DNA of 24,026 bases from WTAW01 sp964406575 (GTDB taxonomy: Bacteria > Acidobacteriota > Aminicenantia > Aminicenantales > Aminicenantaceae): assembly GCA_964406575.1 (NCBI GenBank), contig CAYOSH010000047.1, positions 1 to 24,026 on the forward strand, read 5' to 3'. The notes under the pieces were generated by a model, which was not told the origin of the DNA, did no database searches, and worked only from the letters and a program-made list of their open reading frames with translations. A program made the position numbers and the translations under genes. This document shows positions 8,392 through 16,755 of this stretch, piece by piece. How positions within the stretch are numbered: the first letter of the stretch is position 1; every line of letters starts with the position of its first letter.

Positions 8392-9789
8392 ATGATCAAA
8401 AGAATGAATATCACCCTAGCGCCCAAAAAAAAATCCCGGTGTCTATCGAGCTTGATTTTTCTCTTGTTATTCATATCTTTTTCGGCAAAAGCGTTTAGCC
8501 AGGAAGAGCCAGAGACAAAGGCTTTCGACCTCGAGAACGGGATGCGTGTCTTCCTCTATGAAAGACACAACATTCCTTTGATCAATTGTGCTTTTGCCTT
8601 CAACATCGGCTCCAAAGACGAGTCCGAGGAGACGAGCGGCCTTGTGCATATCCTGGAGCATTATATCTTGTTCAGAGGCACAGAATTCCGCACGGGTGAA
8701 GAGATCAGTCAGGACATACGCGAACACGGGGCTTATGTCAACGCGCACACGGAGTATGATCTTTCGGTCTTCGAGATATCCTTGCCATCGGAATATGCGG
8801 ACTTCGCCCTATCCAATCACAAAGAGATCCTTTATCACCTCAAACTCACACAGGAAGAACTGGATGAAGAGAAGGAGGTGATCCTTGAAGAGATTAATCA
8901 GATCCATGACGACCCGATGAAGTACGCCACATCTCTGGCTTACCAAAACCTCTTTCATGGACATCCCTATGAGAGGCCGATCTATGGCCGGCGTGAGGTC
9001 ATAGAAACGGTGACAGTGGATAAGATCCAACAATTTTACAAAAAACACTTTGTGCCTTCGAATTGTGCATTGGTCATCGTCGGAGATTTCGAAATCGGGG
9101 AGATGGAGGATAAAGTCAGATCCATATTTGGTGACCTTCAAGGCGAACCATTTCAGGCCCCCAGCTATGAGATGGCTATTGCTCTCAAAGATAAGACCGA
9201 GATCGAAGAAGAAATGGATGTCAACATGGCGTACCTTGTTTTGGGATACTCTGCTCCCCACTACAACGACCCAGATCAATTCGCTGTCGATCTGCTGGCA
9301 GAAATCCTGGGACGTGGCATTAACCCCATGCTGAATCATCCCCTCTTGGAGAGAAGGATTTACGTCAGCTCTATCAACATGTCTTATAGCGCACACAAGT
9401 TTGGAGGAGCCATTCTCATCTATTTTGTGATGGAGCCGAAATACGTAAAAACAGCAAAAAACAGGATCATTCATTACTTAAAACAAACGAGGGACATCCC
9501 CTATTCGAAGACGGACCATACGAGCGATACGAGATTCTATGCAACAGATTATCTAGAAAGTGCCAAGAACAGGATCAAGTTCAATATAAACAGCGCCCAG
9601 GAAAACGGGCTTGCAGTCGCCAATTCATATGCAAGACACATGCTCATGTCCGAAGAAACCATAAAGGGCAATTTTCTCGATAATATCGAGAAAGTCGATT
9701 CTTCCGATATAAGGAAAGCGGCCGGAAATTACCTAGCAAAGAACGACTATGTCATTGTAACCATCATGCCAAAGGAAGAGGATAAATGA
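8392..9789 (+). CDS. exported M16-family zinc metallopeptidase, catalytic subunit
   Basis: This 465-residue protein has a basic N-terminus and a hydrophobic segment at about 18-35, consistent with a signal peptide, then the M16 (pitrilysin/insulysin) fold. The inverted zinc motif HxxEH is HILEH at residues 86-90, and the third zinc ligand is E166 in EKEVILEEI, 76 residues later as in the family. It should cut peptides or proteins outside the cytoplasm. Its length fits the half-size subunits that work as heterodimers, such as mitochondrial processing peptidase and bacterial two-subunit M16 enzymes. The stop overlaps the start of the next gene (ATGA), so the two are co-translated. An ATG four codons downstream is an alternative start. 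Confidence 0.92.
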   Translation: MIKRMNITLAPKKKSRCLSSLIFLLLFISFSAKAFSQEEPETKAFDLENGMRVFLYERHNIPLINCAFAFNIGSKDESEETSGLVHILEHYILFRGTEFRTGEEISQDIREHGAYVNAHTEYDLSVFEISLPSEYADFALSNHKEILYHLKLTQEELDEEKEVILEEINQIHDDPMKYATSLAYQNLFHGHPYERPIYGRREVIETVTVDKIQQFYKKHFVPSNCALVIVGDFEIGEMEDKVRSIFGDLQGEPFQAPSYEMAIALKDKTEIEEEMDVNMAYLVLGYSAPHYNDPDQFAVDLLAEILGRGINPMLNHPLLERRIYVSSINMSYSAHKFGGAILIYFVMEPKYVKTAKNRIIHYLKQTRDIPYSKTDHTSDTRFYATDYLESAKNRIKFNINSAQENGLAVANSYARHMLMSEETIKGNFLDNIEKVDSSDIRKAAGNYLAKNDYVIVTIMPKEEDK

Positions 9790-11111
9790 AATCCCTTCAA
9801 AAAATTCTGATTCCTCTGCTTTTAATTTTTCCCTTGACTCTGATCGCCCAACAAGATGTTGCGGAAAAACCTGTGTATGCGTGGAAAACACCGCCCAAAA
9901 AGCTAAACCTGGAAAACGGCCTCACCTACATATACCAGAAAGATGACTCCTCCGCAGTCACTGTCGTTCATGTTCTGATCAAGGGAGGAAAACGTGACGA
10001 ACCCAAAGGAAAAGAGGGACTCGCCTACTTAACCACTCGTTTGGCGGTCGTCATCCCCGATGAGAGGAAGGTTCAAAATTTGATGGACCAGGCCACTCGA
10101 TTGACAATGGACTGCAAAAGCGATTATTCCTTTATCAACATATCATGTCTATCGGAAAACCTGGAAGACAGCCTGGAAACTATGTCAAAGATCATGCGGG
10201 ATCCACTATTCTCAGGCTTGAAGATTGACAACATCAAAAAGCAGATGGATCGCCGGAGGGAATCTGCCGAAGACGACTCCATTCAGGTGGCTCATGACGC
10301 ATGTTTTGAAATTTTATTCAAAGATACTCCATATGGCAGCTCGATGTTCGGGACAGAAGACTCGGTGAAGGCCATCAAAAAAGAAGACATAGAGAATTTC
10401 TATAAAAGTCACTTTACTGCAGAAAACATGATCGTCGTAGTCACCACAGACCTCAAAGAGGAAGAAATATCCAAACTCCTGGAAAAATATTTCAAGGAAT
10501 TCCCAAAAGGGACTCATATGGAAGCCGGGCCAATTATCATCAACCCGCCCGAAAGAAAGGCTCACTCACTGGACAGAGATACCGAACAGACTCTTGTTTG
10601 CTATGCGTATTCATTGCCAAAAATCAGCTCCCGCAGCCTTATACTGGCCTATATGCTTGAAAACCTGCTGGGAAAAGGATTCAACTCACGGCTCTGGCCC
10701 CTGAGACAGAAAGAAAAGCTTGCCTATGTGGTCGACTCAAGAGCAAGCCAGCTGAGAGAGGGAGGATTTCTGGATGCCTACCTGGAAACAGAAAACACAA
10801 AAAAAGATATGGCTGTGGATGCGCTCCATAAAGTACTCATGGAGCTTTATGAAGAAGGCATCTCCGAAGAAGAGCTCCAAGTTACCAAGACGAATTCCAA
10901 AGCGAACTTTCTGCGGAACAACGAAAGCAAGAGTGTCCGGTCCTCGACGATCGCTTATTATGAAGCGCTGGGTGTGGGCTACGACTTTATCAACAGGTAT
11001 TTTGCAGAGATAGATAAGACCTCACTCGATGAATTCAACACCTACATCAAAAAAGTCCTCAATCCTGAAAAGGGAGTGAGCATCACCGTGGGCCCGCAGA
11101 CTCAACAATAA
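9786..11111 (+). CDS. exported M16-family protein, non-catalytic partner subunit
   Basis: This is a 441-residue M16-fold protein with a signal peptide at about residues 1-21 (LLLIFPLTLIA then QQ). Where the zinc motif should be, it has YLTTR at 81-85 in place of HxxEH, so it cannot bind catalytic zinc in the usual way. The substrate-binding region common to non-catalytic subunits (KLAYVVDS and following glycine-rich GGFLDAY) is kept. It most likely forms a heterodimer with the catalytic protein encoded just before it, whose stop codon it overlaps by four bases. It converges on the pepP-like gene with only seven bases between the two stops, and no terminator hairpin is evident there. Confidence 0.9.
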   Translation: MKSLQKILIPLLLIFPLTLIAQQDVAEKPVYAWKTPPKKLNLENGLTYIYQKDDSSAVTVVHVLIKGGKRDEPKGKEGLAYLTTRLAVVIPDERKVQNLMDQATRLTMDCKSDYSFINISCLSENLEDSLETMSKIMRDPLFSGLKIDNIKKQMDRRRESAEDDSIQVAHDACFEILFKDTPYGSSMFGTEDSVKAIKKEDIENFYKSHFTAENMIVVVTTDLKEEEISKLLEKYFKEFPKGTHMEAGPIIINPPERKAHSLDRDTEQTLVCYAYSLPKISSRSLILAYMLENLLGKGFNSRLWPLRQKEKLAYVVDSRASQLREGGFLDAYLETENTKKDMAVDALHKVLMELYEEGISEEELQVTKTNSKANFLRNNESKSVRSSTIAYYEALGVGYDFINRYFAEIDKTSLDEFNTYIKKVLNPEKGVSITVGPQTQQ

Positions 11112-11118
11112 GAGTTAA

Positions 11119-12507
11119 TCAACCCGATGTGATTTCCTCCAGTTCTTGAATGGCTTTTGGAATGGGTTTTCCCAGAACTCGATAACCGTCTTCTGTGACA
11201 AGGACATTGTCTTCGATCCTAATACCTCCAAAATCCTTGTATTCTTCGACTTTTTCATAATTGATGAATTCAGGGAACTTGTTTTCCGCTTTCCACTTAT
11301 CGATCAGGGCGGGAATAAAATATATGCCTGGTTCCACGGTCAAGACCAAACCCTTTTGGAGTGTTTTTGCAAAGCGCAAATAAGCAAGACCGAACTGGTC
11401 ACTCCTCTCGAATTTTTCATCATACCCGACAAAGTTCTCACCCAGGTCCTCCATCTCATGCACGTCCAAACCGATCTGGTGCCCCAGACCGTGGGGGAAA
11501 AACATAGCATGGACACCATTCTGGACCGCTTCCTCTATATCCCCTTTGAGCAGACCAACGTTTTTCAAACCAGAAGCGATGGTTTTGGCTGCTTGGATAT
11601 GAATATCCTTGTAGTTCACAGCCGGTTTGATCGACCGGATTGCCGTCATTTGTGTCTCGAGGACGATCTCATAGATCTCTTTTTGTCTCTGGGTGAACTC
11701 TCCATCCACAGGGATCGTCCGGGTGATATCAGATGCGTAACACATCGGAGACTCCGCGCCGGAATCACATACGACCAGTTGGCCTTTTTCCAGCTTGTTC
11801 CCGTGAAAATGATTGTGGAGGATCTGACCGTTCACTGTCAAAATGGTCGGAAACGCCATGTGGCATCCGGCTGACAACGCAATACCTTCCATATGGCCGA
11901 CGATCTCCCTCTCATAAACGCCGGACCGGGCCATCAGCATAGCCGTCATATACATCTTATGGGTAATCTCAAGGGCCTTCTCCATTTCTGCGACTTCCTC
12001 CTGAATCTTTATCGACCTCTGAGCGACGACAGCTTTGATAAGGGTTTGGGAGACATAATCCTTCAAAAGAGTGTGCTGAATACCCAGCAAGTTGCCCAAT
12101 TTTTCAACTGTTTCCTGCCTGTATGAAGGAAGGAAATGAATCTTTCTCCCCTGTTGGATGGCTTTTCTGAGCGTCTCATCCAGCATATTCAAAGGGACCG
12201 TTTCCTCCACTCCGGCATCCATGGCTCTATCTTTGAGCTGAGGCTGATCTCCCATCCAAATGATGTCCTCGATGGTCACGTCATTGCCGAAAACAACATC
12301 CTTGTCCTCCTCAACGTCAACAATTCCAGCAAGGCCAGGACAATCCAGTCCAAAAAAATAGAGGAATGAGCTATTCTGCCGAAAATGGTAGGGATTAGCA
12401 GGATAGTTCATCGGACTCTCTTCATTGCCTAAAAAAAGCGCAAGACCTGAGCCGATATCCTCTTTGAGGCGCTTTCTTCTCTGCACATACACACTCGCTT
12501 CAAACAT
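11119..12507 (-). CDS. pepP: Xaa-Pro aminopeptidase (M24B, PepP-like)
   Basis: This 462-residue cytoplasmic enzyme would release the N-terminal residue from peptides with proline in second position. An aminopeptidase P N-terminal domain fills about residues 1-170 and a pita-bread M24 domain follows. The five metal ligands are visible: D248 (CDSGAE), D260 (SDITRTIP), H343 (HGLGHQIGLDVHE), E392 (TVEPGIYF) and E432 (GIRIEDN). The ATG is preceded by AAGGAG at seven bases. It lies 103 bases after hypD on the same strand, which suggests a shared role in proline/hydroxyproline peptide use. That link is inference, and the gene could have its own promoter. Confidence 0.94.
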   Translation of the reverse strand: MFEASVYVQRRKRLKEDIGSGLALFLGNEESPMNYPANPYHFRQNSSFLYFFGLDCPGLAGIVDVEEDKDVVFGNDVTIEDIIWMGDQPQLKDRAMDAGVEETVPLNMLDETLRKAIQQGRKIHFLPSYRQETVEKLGNLLGIQHTLLKDYVSQTLIKAVVAQRSIKIQEEVAEMEKALEITHKMYMTAMLMARSGVYEREIVGHMEGIALSAGCHMAFPTILTVNGQILHNHFHGNKLEKGQLVVCDSGAESPMCYASDITRTIPVDGEFTQRQKEIYEIVLETQMTAIRSIKPAVNYKDIHIQAAKTIASGLKNVGLLKGDIEEAVQNGVHAMFFPHGLGHQIGLDVHEMEDLGENFVGYDEKFERSDQFGLAYLRFAKTLQKGLVLTVEPGIYFIPALIDKWKAENKFPEFINYEKVEEYKDFGGIRIEDNVLVTEDGYRVLGKPIPKAIQELEEITSG

Positions 12508-12543
12508 CTCGAATCTCCTTTCCAGAGCAAATCATTTATCTCA

Positions 12544-12555
12544 TTGATATATCAA
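12544..12555. promoter_or_regulatory. 12-bp perfect palindrome upstream of pepP
   Basis: TTGATATATCAA lies 37-48 bases before the pepP start, in the 103-base hypD-pepP gap. Its core resembles the centre of the palindrome before gntR (GTGATATATTAC on the same strand; 9 of 12 identical). It may be a site for the same regulator, though AT-rich palindromes also arise by chance. Confidence 0.3.
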
Positions 12556-12610
12556 CTCTTTCACCTTAAAGCAACAGATTAATGAAATTGCAAGACGGCA
12601 GAAACACAGG

Positions 12611-14974
12611 TTAAAAAGATTGGTGTTCGGTGCGCCGGATGATCTCGTCCTGAAGTTCGGGACTCAGATCGACAAAATAGTCGCTGTAACCTGCCACCCG
12701 CACGATGAGGTCACGGTATTTTAGAGGACTCTTCTGAGCCTCTCTCAGAGTCTCCGCAGTCACGACATTGAGCTGGATATGGTGTCCATCCAGCTTGAAA
12801 TACGACCTGATCAAATGAGCGAGCTTGGTGATGCCGGCCTCATCCGAAAGCAGTTGGGGAGTGAACTTCTGGTTAAGCAACGTGCCTCCTGTCCGGAGAT
12901 GGTCTATCTTGGCGACAGACTTGATAACAGCAGTGGGGCCATGTCTGTCTGCACCCTGCACTGGAGAAACACCTTCGGATAAAGGCTCCCTCGCTTTTCT
13001 CCCATCCGGAGTTGCACCAACAACTTTCCCAAAATAGACATGGACTGTTGTGGGCAAGAGATTGATGCGGTACGTCCCGTTTTTTGTATTCACTCTTCCG
13101 TTGACAGCCTCGTAATAGGCTTCGAAGATCTTGCGCATGATTTCATCTGCATAGTCGTCGTCATTCCCGTACTTTGGTGTCTTGTTCAAGAACCTCTGTC
13201 GCAAAGGCTCATATCCGCGAAAATCTTTTCTCAAGGCCGAAAGAAGCTCTTTCATGGAGATATGTTTTTTATCAAAGATATTATATTTAACGGAAGTCAA
13301 AATATCCGTCAAACTGCCCAAGCCAACTCCTTGAATGTAGGATGTGTTGTAGCGCGCACCCCCATCGTGGTAATCCTTCCCTTTGGCGATACAGTCGTCG
13401 ATGAGGAGAGAGAGAAAGGGTGTGGGCAAATAATCCGCATACAGGCGCTCGATGATGTTATTCCCTTTGACTTTTATGTCCACAAAATGTTTGATCTGCT
13501 TCTTGTAGGCATCAAACAGCTCTTCAAAGGAGGAAAACCTAGATGGATTTCCAGGGGACAGACCGATCTTTTTCTTTGTGCGCGGGTCAATTCCGTTGTT
13601 GAGAGTGAGCTCGAAAACCTTAGTTAGGTTGAAATACCCCGTTAGATTATAGTTTTCCTTTCCAAAAGCCCCCGTTTCCACACATCCGCTGGCTCCTCCA
13701 TCACGGGCATCTTCTATCGTTTTCCCCTGCCTCACCAACTCTTGAATAATGGCATCCGTGTTGAATATGGAGGGCTGACCAAATCCGGTCTCTAGGATCT
13801 CCAATGCCCGTTTCAAGAAACTGTCCGGCGTTTTTTTGCTAATCTGGACCATCGAGCTCGGTTGCAAGATACGCATCTCTTCGATCACATCGAGGATGAG
13901 ATAAGAGAGCTCGTTAACGGCGCTTGATCCGTCACTCTTGACTCCGCCTGTGTTGATCAGCGCAAAGTCCGTGTACGTACCGCTCTCCTCTGCTGTGACA
14001 CCCACTTTTGGAGGAGCAGGCTGGTTGTTGAACTTGATCCAAAAAGCTTGCAATAGCTCTGTCGCTCGATCTTTGCTGAGTGTTCCCTTCTTGAGCTCTT
14101 TTTTATAAAAGGGATAGAGATGCTGGTCCAGTCTGCCGGGATTGAAGGAATCCCAGGTATTGAGTTCGATGATCACGCCCAGGTGAACAAACCAATAATA
14201 CTGGAGGGCCTCCCAGAAATTTCTGGGAACTTGAGCGGGCACGTGCGTGCACACACGGGCGATCTTTTTCAACTCTTCTTTCCTTTCCGGATCTCTTTCT
14301 TTCTCCGACAGGCGTTTGGCTTCCTCGGCATGACGTTTGGCATAGGCGATAAGAGCATCGGCACAAATGGACATGGCCTTCAGTTCTTCTCTCTTTTTGT
14401 AGGCCTCCGCATCGTTAAGAAAATCCAGCTGGGCAATACTCTGGTTGATATCTTCCTTGAATTCCAGAAATCCTTTTTTATAGATCTTCCCATCCAGAAC
14501 CGTGTGCCCGGGAGCTCTCTGCTCCATGAATTCCGTGAAGATCCCTGCTGCGTAGGCCTCTTTCCATTCTTCGGACATTTCCTTAAAAATTCTATCTCTG
14601 ATGGTTCGACCCCTCCAATAGAGAATGATTTCTTCCCTGTATAACCTTTTTGTGTTGCTGTCTACAGCAAATGAGGTTTTTTCTCGGGAATTTAAAATTT
14701 CAAGGTCCTTCAAGCTGTGGGCATTAATTTCTGGGTATGTAGGCGTTGCTTTTGGCGCGGGCCCCCTCTCTCCTACGATCAGCTCGCCCTCATTGATGAC
14801 GATTTTTTTCTTTGCGAGCACATAGCTTAAAGCCAGAGCACGCCTGACCGGAGGAGAGACGATATCACTCTCAGCCTTTTTGTAGAATTCTGTCATGAGT
14901 TTTGCCCTCTCCGGCGTGATGTACGGCTTTGTTTTTACACTTTGCTCTCTGAGTTTCCGGATCCTTTCATTCAT
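12611..14974 (-). CDS. hypD: glycyl-radical trans-4-hydroxy-L-proline dehydratase
   Basis: This 787-residue enzyme would remove water from trans-4-hydroxy-L-proline to give pyrroline-5-carboxylate by radical chemistry. The radical glycine is G762 in VRVAGYSDYFVDL and the thiyl cysteine is C431 in GGASGCVETGAFG. Active-site residues I recall for Clostridioides difficile HypD (F152, H160, D278, S334, D339, F340, C434, E436, Y450, T645, G765) all recur here at a constant offset of -3: F149, H157, D275, S331, D336, F337, C431, E433, Y447, T642, G762. Single cysteine GCVE excludes pyruvate formate-lyase. The ATG at 14974 is chosen for its GGGAGG site and for lying two bases after the activase stop; an upstream ATG at 15073 would overlap the activase. 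No proC reductase gene, the usual partner, is in the window. Confidence 0.9.
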   Translation of the reverse strand: MNERIRKLREQSVKTKPYITPERAKLMTEFYKKAESDIVSPPVRRALALSYVLAKKKIVINEGELIVGERGPAPKATPTYPEINAHSLKDLEILNSREKTSFAVDSNTKRLYREEIILYWRGRTIRDRIFKEMSEEWKEAYAAGIFTEFMEQRAPGHTVLDGKIYKKGFLEFKEDINQSIAQLDFLNDAEAYKKREELKAMSICADALIAYAKRHAEEAKRLSEKERDPERKEELKKIARVCTHVPAQVPRNFWEALQYYWFVHLGVIIELNTWDSFNPGRLDQHLYPFYKKELKKGTLSKDRATELLQAFWIKFNNQPAPPKVGVTAEESGTYTDFALINTGGVKSDGSSAVNELSYLILDVIEEMRILQPSSMVQISKKTPDSFLKRALEILETGFGQPSIFNTDAIIQELVRQGKTIEDARDGGASGCVETGAFGKENYNLTGYFNLTKVFELTLNNGIDPRTKKKIGLSPGNPSRFSSFEELFDAYKKQIKHFVDIKVKGNNIIERLYADYLPTPFLSLLIDDCIAKGKDYHDGGARYNTSYIQGVGLGSLTDILTSVKYNIFDKKHISMKELLSALRKDFRGYEPLRQRFLNKTPKYGNDDDYADEIMRKIFEAYYEAVNGRVNTKNGTYRINLLPTTVHVYFGKVVGATPDGRKAREPLSEGVSPVQGADRHGPTAVIKSVAKIDHLRTGGTLLNQKFTPQLLSDEAGITKLAHLIRSYFKLDGHHIQLNVVTAETLREAQKSPLKYRDLIVRVAGYSDYFVDLSPELQDEIIRRTEHQSF

Positions 14975-14976
14975 GT

Positions 14977-15885
14977 CTAACCTCCCACTCTCACTTCGAA
15001 TCCTGCTCCAGAAAGGCTTTCTCCAATTTTTTTTATCCTCTCTTTTGAGGGCGGCTTGAAATTTTTCAACCACTCATTTTTCCGCAATCGGATGCACTTT
15101 TCGCAGCCGCCCTTATGATACGGCAGAAGACTCACGCTCTGTATATTTCTCAAATCACCGAGGAATTGCATCGTTTCTTGGATATTCCGGTCGTCATCAT
15201 TGACACCGGCTACAAGCGGGATGCGGATGTCCACAGATTTTGTATCGGAGGTCAATTCCCTCAGATTATCAAGGATCAGTGAATTGGATACTCCCGTATA
15301 TTCTTGGTGCTTTGTCTTGTCCATAATCTTTAGGTCATAGAGGAACAGATCGACGCTGTCATAAATCCTTTCCAGATCTTTGCGGGGAAAGTGCCCCGAT
15401 GTATCCAGCGCAGTGTTTAAACCTCTGGATTTAGCCGCATCCAGAAGTTCTTCACAAAAAGCTGTCTGCAACAGCGGTTCTCCCCCCGATAGCGTCAGCC
15501 CGCCATCGGACTCATCATAGAAAATTCGATCCTTCTCGACAATTTCCAAAACATCCTGAGCACTCTTTGTCTCTCCAGCAATCAGTAAGGCTTCATAGAC
15601 ACACGCATCAACACATCTTCCACAGAGGTCGCATTTTTTCTGATCGATATAAACGGCAGTACCGATCTTTGAAAGAGCATGCGCAGGACATACGGACACA
15701 CATACCCGACAATCTATGGCGCATCGGCTTTGATTGATAAGAATTTCTGGTGCCGGTATTATACCTTCCGGATTATGACACCACTGGCATCGCAGGGGAC
15801 ATCCCTTGAAGAAAACAGTAGTTCGTATGCCCGGCCCATCATGAACGGCATATCTTTTGATATCAAAAATTATCCCTTTGGCCAA
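14977..15885 (-). CDS. glycyl-radical enzyme activase for HypD (radical SAM)
   Basis: This 302-residue radical-SAM enzyme would install the glycyl radical on HypD. The CxxxCxxC cluster motif is C29-PLR-C33-QW-C36, and DGPGIRTTVFFKGCPLRC is typical of activases. Two ferredoxin-type 4Fe-4S motifs follow (CAIDCRVCVSVCP and CDLCGRCVDACV). The SAM-binding GGE motif appears as LSGGEPLL. The start is a TTG at 15885 that overlaps the end of gntR by 16 bases, with AAGGTG five bases before it; downstream ATG codons would cut the conserved N-terminus. It ends two bases before hypD, and the adjacency identifies its substrate. Confidence 0.93.
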   Translation of the reverse strand: MAKGIIFDIKRYAVHDGPGIRTTVFFKGCPLRCQWCHNPEGIIPAPEILINQSRCAIDCRVCVSVCPAHALSKIGTAVYIDQKKCDLCGRCVDACVYEALLIAGETKSAQDVLEIVEKDRIFYDESDGGLTLSGGEPLLQTAFCEELLDAAKSRGLNTALDTSGHFPRKDLERIYDSVDLFLYDLKIMDKTKHQEYTGVSNSLILDNLRELTSDTKSVDIRIPLVAGVNDDDRNIQETMQFLGDLRNIQSVSLLPYHKGGCEKCIRLRKNEWLKNFKPPSKERIKKIGESLSGAGFEVRVGG

Positions 15886-16583
15886 TGTGTCACCTTATTC
15901 CCTGCAAGCGAAGCGGTATATTTGTAGTATTTTTGAATAAACCTCTCCTGGACATCATAAGACCAATGGACATCCCGGATGAATCTGGCTGCTTCAAGAG
16001 GTTTACCCTGACTCATAAGGTCAACGAGCTTTTGGTGTTCTTTGATAGACTCCTGTTCCCACTCCTTCACGAATCCTTCTTGACGGGGAAAATCATACAG
16101 CCTTCTCTTGAGATTACTCACGGTTTTTTTGAGATGTGCGTTGTTGCATAGCCTCAAAAACACATCGTGAAATTTCAGATTTTTCTGGTAATAAGTACTG
16201 AAGTCATCGCGAGAGAGAGCAGCGGCCATCTGTTCGTTCAGTGCTTGCATGCGCTGAAGATCGGATTTTTTAATCTGATCGAAACATGACAGAAGAGCGG
16301 CGCTTTCGAGCGAGCCAATTATTTCGTAGTAATCTTTGATGTCCTTGAGCGTGAGATGGTTGACGAGGACGCCGCGGCGGGGCAAGATCGAAACAAAATC
16401 TTCGACTTCCAGCTGAAGGATTGCATCTCTGAGCGGGGTTCTGCTCACGCCCAGTTCTTTGCTTGTCTCTTCCATGTTTATGATGGAACCTGGGCGTATT
16501 TTCCCCAACTCCATCTGTTTCCTCAGGTGATCGTAAACTTGTTCCTTCAATGACTTGAGGTTGAGCATGCCTTTCCGAGACAT
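15870..16583 (-). CDS. GntR-family transcriptional regulator, FCD subfamily
   Basis: This 237-residue protein has an N-terminal winged helix-turn-helix (residues about 10-75, with ELGVSRTPLRDAILQLE) and an all-helical FCD ligand-binding domain. The FCD metal site is suggested by KFHDVF, KEHQKL and the DVHWSYD helix. It is the first gene of the operon that continues into the HypD activase and hypD, so it probably controls hydroxyproline use in response to a small acid or amino acid. A near-perfect palindrome starts 16 bases before its ATG, which fits autoregulation. The ligand is not known from the sequence. Confidence 0.9.
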   Translation of the reverse strand: MSRKGMLNLKSLKEQVYDHLRKQMELGKIRPGSIINMEETSKELGVSRTPLRDAILQLEVEDFVSILPRRGVLVNHLTLKDIKDYYEIIGSLESAALLSCFDQIKKSDLQRMQALNEQMAAALSRDDFSTYYQKNLKFHDVFLRLCNNAHLKKTVSNLKRRLYDFPRQEGFVKEWEQESIKEHQKLVDLMSQGKPLEAARFIRDVHWSYDVQERFIQKYYKYTASLAGNKVTHWPKG

Positions 16584-16598
16584 CGATCCGCTTTTTTA

Positions 16599-16620
16599 GA
16601 TATGTAATATATCACATATC
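16599..16620. promoter_or_regulatory. 22-bp palindrome, likely operator of the gntR-hypD operon
   Basis: GATATGTAATATATCACATATC equals its own reverse complement at 20 of 22 positions. It lies 16-37 bases before the gntR start and overlaps plausible core promoter elements (TATATT at 16606-16611 as -10, or TTGATA at 16617-16622 as -35 on the minus strand). Size, symmetry and position fit a dimeric GntR/FCD repressor site, so autoregulation is likely. Confidence 0.65.
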
Positions 16621-16727
16621 AAGAAGTTCGTCCATTCCTATCTCGAATTTAGATGGGAGTTTTACATTGATAATTGACGGAATACATCAAGAACTCGCTT
16701 AAAAATGAATGGTCCGACGGATCGAAT

Positions 16728-16755
16728 AAAAAGGCCTATACGGAATGAACCGTAT
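16728..16755 (-). terminator. candidate intrinsic terminator of the PFOR gene
   Basis: On the minus strand ATACGG-ttcatt-CCGTAT is followed after five bases by TTTTT. The 6-bp stem begins in the last base of the PFOR stop codon. The stem is short, so termination may be only partial, with read-through toward gntR possible. Confidence 0.45.

Noticed and set aside
13040..13627. 195-codon open frame antisense to hypD
   Set aside because: Lies over conserved glycyl-radical enzyme sequence; no family resemblance.
12611..14974. Pyruvate formate-lyase
   Set aside because: PFL has two adjacent active-site cysteines; this enzyme has a single cysteine in GCVE and matches HypD residues instead.
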